Assembly (NCBI GenBank): GCA_014859615.1
Contig: JACUTX010000044.1
Span: 1 to 15,325, forward strand
Source: Desulfuromonadales bacterium
GTDB taxonomy: Bacteria; Desulfobacterota; Desulfuromonadia; Desulfuromonadales; UBA2294
DNA length: 15,325 nt
Reading direction: 5' to 3'
Shown: positions 12,620-15,325 of the stretch, piece by piece
How positions within the stretch are numbered: the stretch's first letter is position 1
Layout of the letters: each line of letters opens with the position of its first letter
Made by a program: the position numbers and the translations under genes
Notes under the pieces: generated by a model
What the model saw: only the letters and a program-made list of their open reading frames with translations
Told to the model about the DNA's origin: nothing
Databases searched by the model: none

Positions 12620-13846
12620 ATGCTTTACCGTCTCTTTACATCTCTACGCCTGACGATCGCCTTGCTGCTGGGGCTGGCGCTTATTTCGATCGCCGGTACG
12701 GTGGTCCCGGTGGAAGCGAATCGGTTTGAACCTTTTTTTCAGACTCCGTGGTACCGACTTCTTCTGATTCTGCTTGCTCTCAACCTTGCCGCCTGTACCT
12801 GGAAAACTTTTTGGCGCAATCTCGATGATCACAGGCGGTTTGCCGCACAGGTCAAGGGGCGGGTGCACTCTGCGCAGATCAAATGTTCTGGAACGGTCGG
12901 CGCTCTGCAGGCGGAGATGAAGCGTGCCGGTTTCAAGCTGCGGGGAATCGATGGCGGTCTGGTTGCCAGTCGCAAACGTCCGGGACGCTGGGGGTCGACG
13001 ATTGTTCACTTCTCCTTGTTGACGATTCTTTTTGGCGGCATTTTAAGCGAATTCGGTTTTGTCGGCACGCTGATACTCCCGGTGGGGGAGAAGAGTTCGA
13101 CCTATTTTAACTGGGATTATGAGGTCGACCTGCCGCTCGACTTTACCGTACAGCTCGACGATTTTGCGATTGTCTACTACCCGATCGACGTTCGGGTCGG
13201 TCTCTACGCTCCGAAGACCCGGGAGCTGCTTGCTGAGATCGTCACCCGCGAAGGGGAGATCGTGCCGCTCCCCCTCGCTGGTCTGGCGGCCAGAGTTGTT
13301 CGATTCGAGCCGTTTGATCAGACTCTTTATCTCGATATCTTGCGCCATGGTGAACGGATTGGCAGCTATCGAACCCCCTCGGCCAAAGAGCGGGAGAGTC
13401 TCGCCAATCCCCTCGATTCTGAGCTGTTGATTCGTTTGACCGGATTCAAGGACCCGATTGACAAGCAGTATCAAAGCCGGGTATCGATTCTGGAGGGGGG
13501 AGAAGTGGTCAGCTCCGGCGTCATTGAGGTCAATCGGCCGCTCGTACACCGGGGCGTCGCCATCTATCAGACCGCTTTTAATCAGGATGAATTCGGTTTC
13601 TGGTACTCGGGCTTCCAGCTCTCCAGCGATCCGGGTGAATCGCTGGTCTGGGTCGGTACAATTCTGCTGATGGCCGGTTTGTGTTGCGCTTTTGCTCTGC
13701 GCTATCGGGTTGTGGCGATCATTGACGATCAATCCGGCCTCTGGCTGCTGCCATTGACCGGGTTTGGTGATCGGCGCGGTGAACAGCTCCTTGCGCAGTT
13801 TCAACAGGTCGACAGGCAAGATCCGGTGCAACAGACCGGGGTCTAA
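12620..13846 (+). CDS. resB: Cytochrome c biogenesis protein ResB
   Basis: A 408-residue polytopic protein of the ResB family, the System II partner of ResC/CcsA in delivering haem across the membrane and attaching it to apocytochrome c. The start is the family start: two transmembrane helices at about 11-30 and 44-62 (LTIALLLGLALISIAGTVVP, WYRLLLILLALNLAACTW). A third at about 124-147 carries the His130 in STIVHFSLL, in the position where ResB proteins have a conserved haem-facing His. A large periplasmic domain (about 150-338) includes ESSTYFNW-like and GVIEVNRPLVHRGVAIYQTA segments, and a fourth helix lies at about 341-360. ATG at 12620 has a GAGGTG site. The family often runs 400-550 residues, so length is normal. 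ResC/CcsA is usually next door or fused; here mgtE follows instead, so the partner must be elsewhere. Desulfuromonadales make many c-type cytochromes, which fits. Confidence 0.92.
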   Translation: MLYRLFTSLRLTIALLLGLALISIAGTVVPVEANRFEPFFQTPWYRLLLILLALNLAACTWKTFWRNLDDHRRFAAQVKGRVHSAQIKCSGTVGALQAEMKRAGFKLRGIDGGLVASRKRPGRWGSTIVHFSLLTILFGGILSEFGFVGTLILPVGEKSSTYFNWDYEVDLPLDFTVQLDDFAIVYYPIDVRVGLYAPKTRELLAEIVTREGEIVPLPLAGLAARVVRFEPFDQTLYLDILRHGERIGSYRTPSAKERESLANPLDSELLIRLTGFKDPIDKQYQSRVSILEGGEVVSSGVIEVNRPLVHRGVAIYQTAFNQDEFGFWYSGFQLSSDPGESLVWVGTILLMAGLCCAFALRYRVVAIIDDQSGLWLLPLTGFGDRRGEQLLAQFQQVDRQDPVQQTGV

Positions 13847-13916
13847 GTCCGTCTGCAGCCCGTAATGTCTGCCAAGTTATCCGTCTTTTGTTTTTTTTCT
13901 GTTTCCTTGACGTCGA

Positions 13917-13945
13917 TTGACAGTTGTTGCTGGCCGATGCTAGCG
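13917..13945 (+). promoter_or_regulatory. Weak candidate promoter region of mgtE
   Basis: A perfect TTGACA at 13917-13922 lies about 100 bases before the mgtE ATG, after a T-rich stretch following resB. No good -10 is found at a normal distance (best TGCTAG at 15 or TAGCGT at 18 bases), so the call is tentative. No magnesium riboswitch-like structure is evident in the leader. Confidence 0.25.
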
Positions 13946-14021
13946 TGGCCTGTTTTGTATGGTACTTTTTTCGAGGGAGTCGACCTGCCGACGGGCGACT
14001 TCACTCTGGCGGGAGAGGCTT

Positions 14022-15325
14022 ATGGATCAACGACAGCAGATGTTTCTGGAGACGGTGAGGCGCTTGATTCGCCGTGGTGCCAGCCCGAGCCTCTCCAACC
14101 TCCTTTCAAAGAGCCATCCGGCCGATGTTGCTCATCTCTTTCACGATCTGGAGCGGCGCGAACAACGAATATTGTTTGAACTGATTGCCGACCCGGAGAT
14201 GGCGGCGACGGTCTTGTCCGAACTCGACCCCGAGGTCTCTGCCCAGCTTCTCGAAAATTTGAATAAGGCCGAGATCGTTACGATTCTTGATGGGATGGCC
14301 AACGACGACGCCGTCGACGTTATTCAGAATTTCCCGGAGGGGTTGGCTGAAGAGATTCTGCAGTTGATGGAGGATGAGGCTTCTCAGGAGCTCGAACAGC
14401 TCCTGCAGTACGAAGAAGATACGGCGGGCGGGATCATGTCGCCGGATATCTTCTCGCTTTCGGAGGAGATGACTGTCCGCGAGGCGATCGGCGCGATTCA
14501 GCAGGCGGAACATGTGGAGATGGTCTTTTATCTCTATGTGACCGATGCGCATAATCATCTGGTCGGTGTTCTCTCCCTGCGTCAGCTTTTGACGGTTGCC
14601 CCGGAAAAGCTCCTCGGCGAAGTCATGGCTCGTGACGTCATCAGCGTGCGCACCGATGTCGATCAGGAAGAGGTTGCGCGGATGGTCGAAAAGTACAACA
14701 TCCTCGCCATCCCGGTTGTTAACGAGACCAATAAGCTGATGGGTGTCATTACGGTCGATGATATTATCTATGTTCTGCGTCGGGAAGCGACGGAGGATAT
14801 CTACAAGATGGCCGGTGCCAGCGACGAGGAGCTTCTTCTCGGCTACCGGTCGTTCAAGATCGCCCGACTGCGTCTCCCCTGGCTGTTGACCAATCTGCTC
14901 GGTGGTGTGGCGACCGGTTTTCTGATGTGGCGATTCAAGGTGACACTTGAGACTGTGATTGCCCTGATCACTTTTATTCCGGTTATTACCGGTATGGGGG
15001 GGAATGTCGGCGCCCAGTCAGCAACGATTGTCGTGCGTGGTTTTGCCACCGGGCGGATCGATTTTTCCAGTATCCGCCGGGTTATCTTTCGAGAGTTGCG
15101 GGTCGGGGTCCTCATGGGGGTGGTCTGCGGCTGTGTGATCGGAGTGATCGCCTATGTCTGGCACGGCAACGTCTATCTTGGTCTGGTGGTCGGTATAGCG
15201 ATGATTTTTGCCATCACCGTCGCGGCAGCCATGGGGGTTATCGCCCCCGCTTTCTTCAAACGCATCGGCATCGACCCGGCGATTGCTGCCGCACCGTTTG
15301 TGCAGACCGCAAACGATATTACCGG
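14022..15325 (+). CDS. mgtE: Magnesium transporter MgtE (3' truncated by the window)
   Basis: 434 codons of MgtE, open to the end of the window. MgtE is a dimeric Mg2+ channel gated by cytoplasmic Mg2+ binding. Domains: N-terminal superhelical domain (about 20-130), with ALLENLNK-like helical repeats such as AEIVTILDGMANDDAVDVI; first CBS domain (about 138-195, starting GGIMSPDIFSL); second CBS domain (about 200-255, VMARDVISV then AIPVVNETNKLMGVITVDDII); a plug helix (about 256-275); then the transmembrane part from about 286, with FIPVITGMGGNVGAQSATIVVRG at 318-340 and AAPFVQTANDIT at 423-434. The Asp at 432 corresponds to the pore Asp that binds Mg2+ in the Thermus protein. ATG at 14022 has GGGAGAGG just upstream; earlier in-frame starts are not needed. 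The gap after resB (175 bp) holds no gene I can support. The remaining part, about one transmembrane helix, is outside the window. Confidence 0.96.
   Translation, partial: MDQRQQMFLETVRRLIRRGASPSLSNLLSKSHPADVAHLFHDLERREQRILFELIADPEMAATVLSELDPEVSAQLLENLNKAEIVTILDGMANDDAVDVIQNFPEGLAEEILQLMEDEASQELEQLLQYEEDTAGGIMSPDIFSLSEEMTVREAIGAIQQAEHVEMVFYLYVTDAHNHLVGVLSLRQLLTVAPEKLLGEVMARDVISVRTDVDQEEVARMVEKYNILAIPVVNETNKLMGVITVDDIIYVLRREATEDIYKMAGASDEELLLGYRSFKIARLRLPWLLTNLLGGVATGFLMWRFKVTLETVIALITFIPVITGMGGNVGAQSATIVVRGFATGRIDFSSIRRVIFRELRVGVLMGVVCGCVIGVIAYVWHGNVYLGLVVGIAMIFAITVAAAMGVIAPAFFKRIGIDPAIAAAPFVQTANDIT

Noticed and set aside
13043..13831. 262-codon open frame antisense to resB
   Set aside because: It is a shadow of the resB reading frame with no family resemblance or start signal.
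13865..14179. 104-codon open frame before and into mgtE
   Set aside because: It overlaps the mgtE start in another frame, has a Ser/Cys-rich unlikely product and no ribosome site; only a promoter is plausible there.

Overview
The window reads as a chromosomal segment of a Gram-negative deltaproteobacterium, most likely of the Desulfuromonadales (Geobacter/Pelobacter/Desulfuromonas type). The main reason is the eight-gene secretion operon on the minus strand. Its gene order (E, F, long pseudopilin, PilM/PilN fusion, PilO-like, MshK/PilP-like, secretin lipoprotein, GspG) matches, from memory, the atypical type II secretion (oxp) cluster of Geobacter. A ResB-type cytochrome c assembly gene and a small winged-helix protein common in these bacteria fit as well. 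No rRNA, tRNA, CRISPR array, transposase or integrase is visible.

Layout. 1-2068 (plus): the end of lemA, two TPM-domain genes (one secreted or membrane-anchored with a Gly-rich tail, one with a transmembrane hairpin) and a small zinc-ribbon membrane protein. 2105-2281 (minus): a 58-residue winged-helix regulator. 2403-10623 (minus): the secretion operon, read from gspE at 10623 down to gspG at 2463 and closed by a 14-bp hairpin. Most junctions overlap by 1-11 bp, which implies translational coupling. 10624-10994: an intergenic region holding a sigma70-like promoter for the operon and, on the plus strand, a compact unit of a sigma54-like -24/-12 element, a strong Shine-Dalgarno, an 18-codon ORF and a perfect 12-bp terminator. 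10995-11732 (minus): a lipoprotein with a beta-rich C-terminal domain. 11873-15325 (plus): a membrane-anchored protein of unknown role, resB, and mgtE, which runs off the window end.

How the genes work together. The operon encodes a complete-looking but minimal envelope machine: ATPase (E), membrane platform (F), two pseudopilins, an inner-membrane assembly complex of MshI/PilM-N, PilO and MshK/PilP type, and an outer-membrane secretin lipoprotein. It mixes MSHA/type IV pilus alignment components with GspG-type pseudopilins, so it is neither a canonical T2SS (no GspH/I/J/K, GspL, GspM) nor a full pilus system (no PilT, no prepilin peptidase here). The adjacent lipoprotein and the anchored protein at 11873 could be cargo or accessory factors, but that is inference from position only.

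The least expected item is the 18-residue peptide gene at 10837-10893. It has every signal of a real, strongly translated mini-gene and carries a YxxPxVxxxG pattern like the leader motif of lasso-type RiPP precursors, plus a C-terminal Cys. It is the best candidate in the window for an undescribed system.
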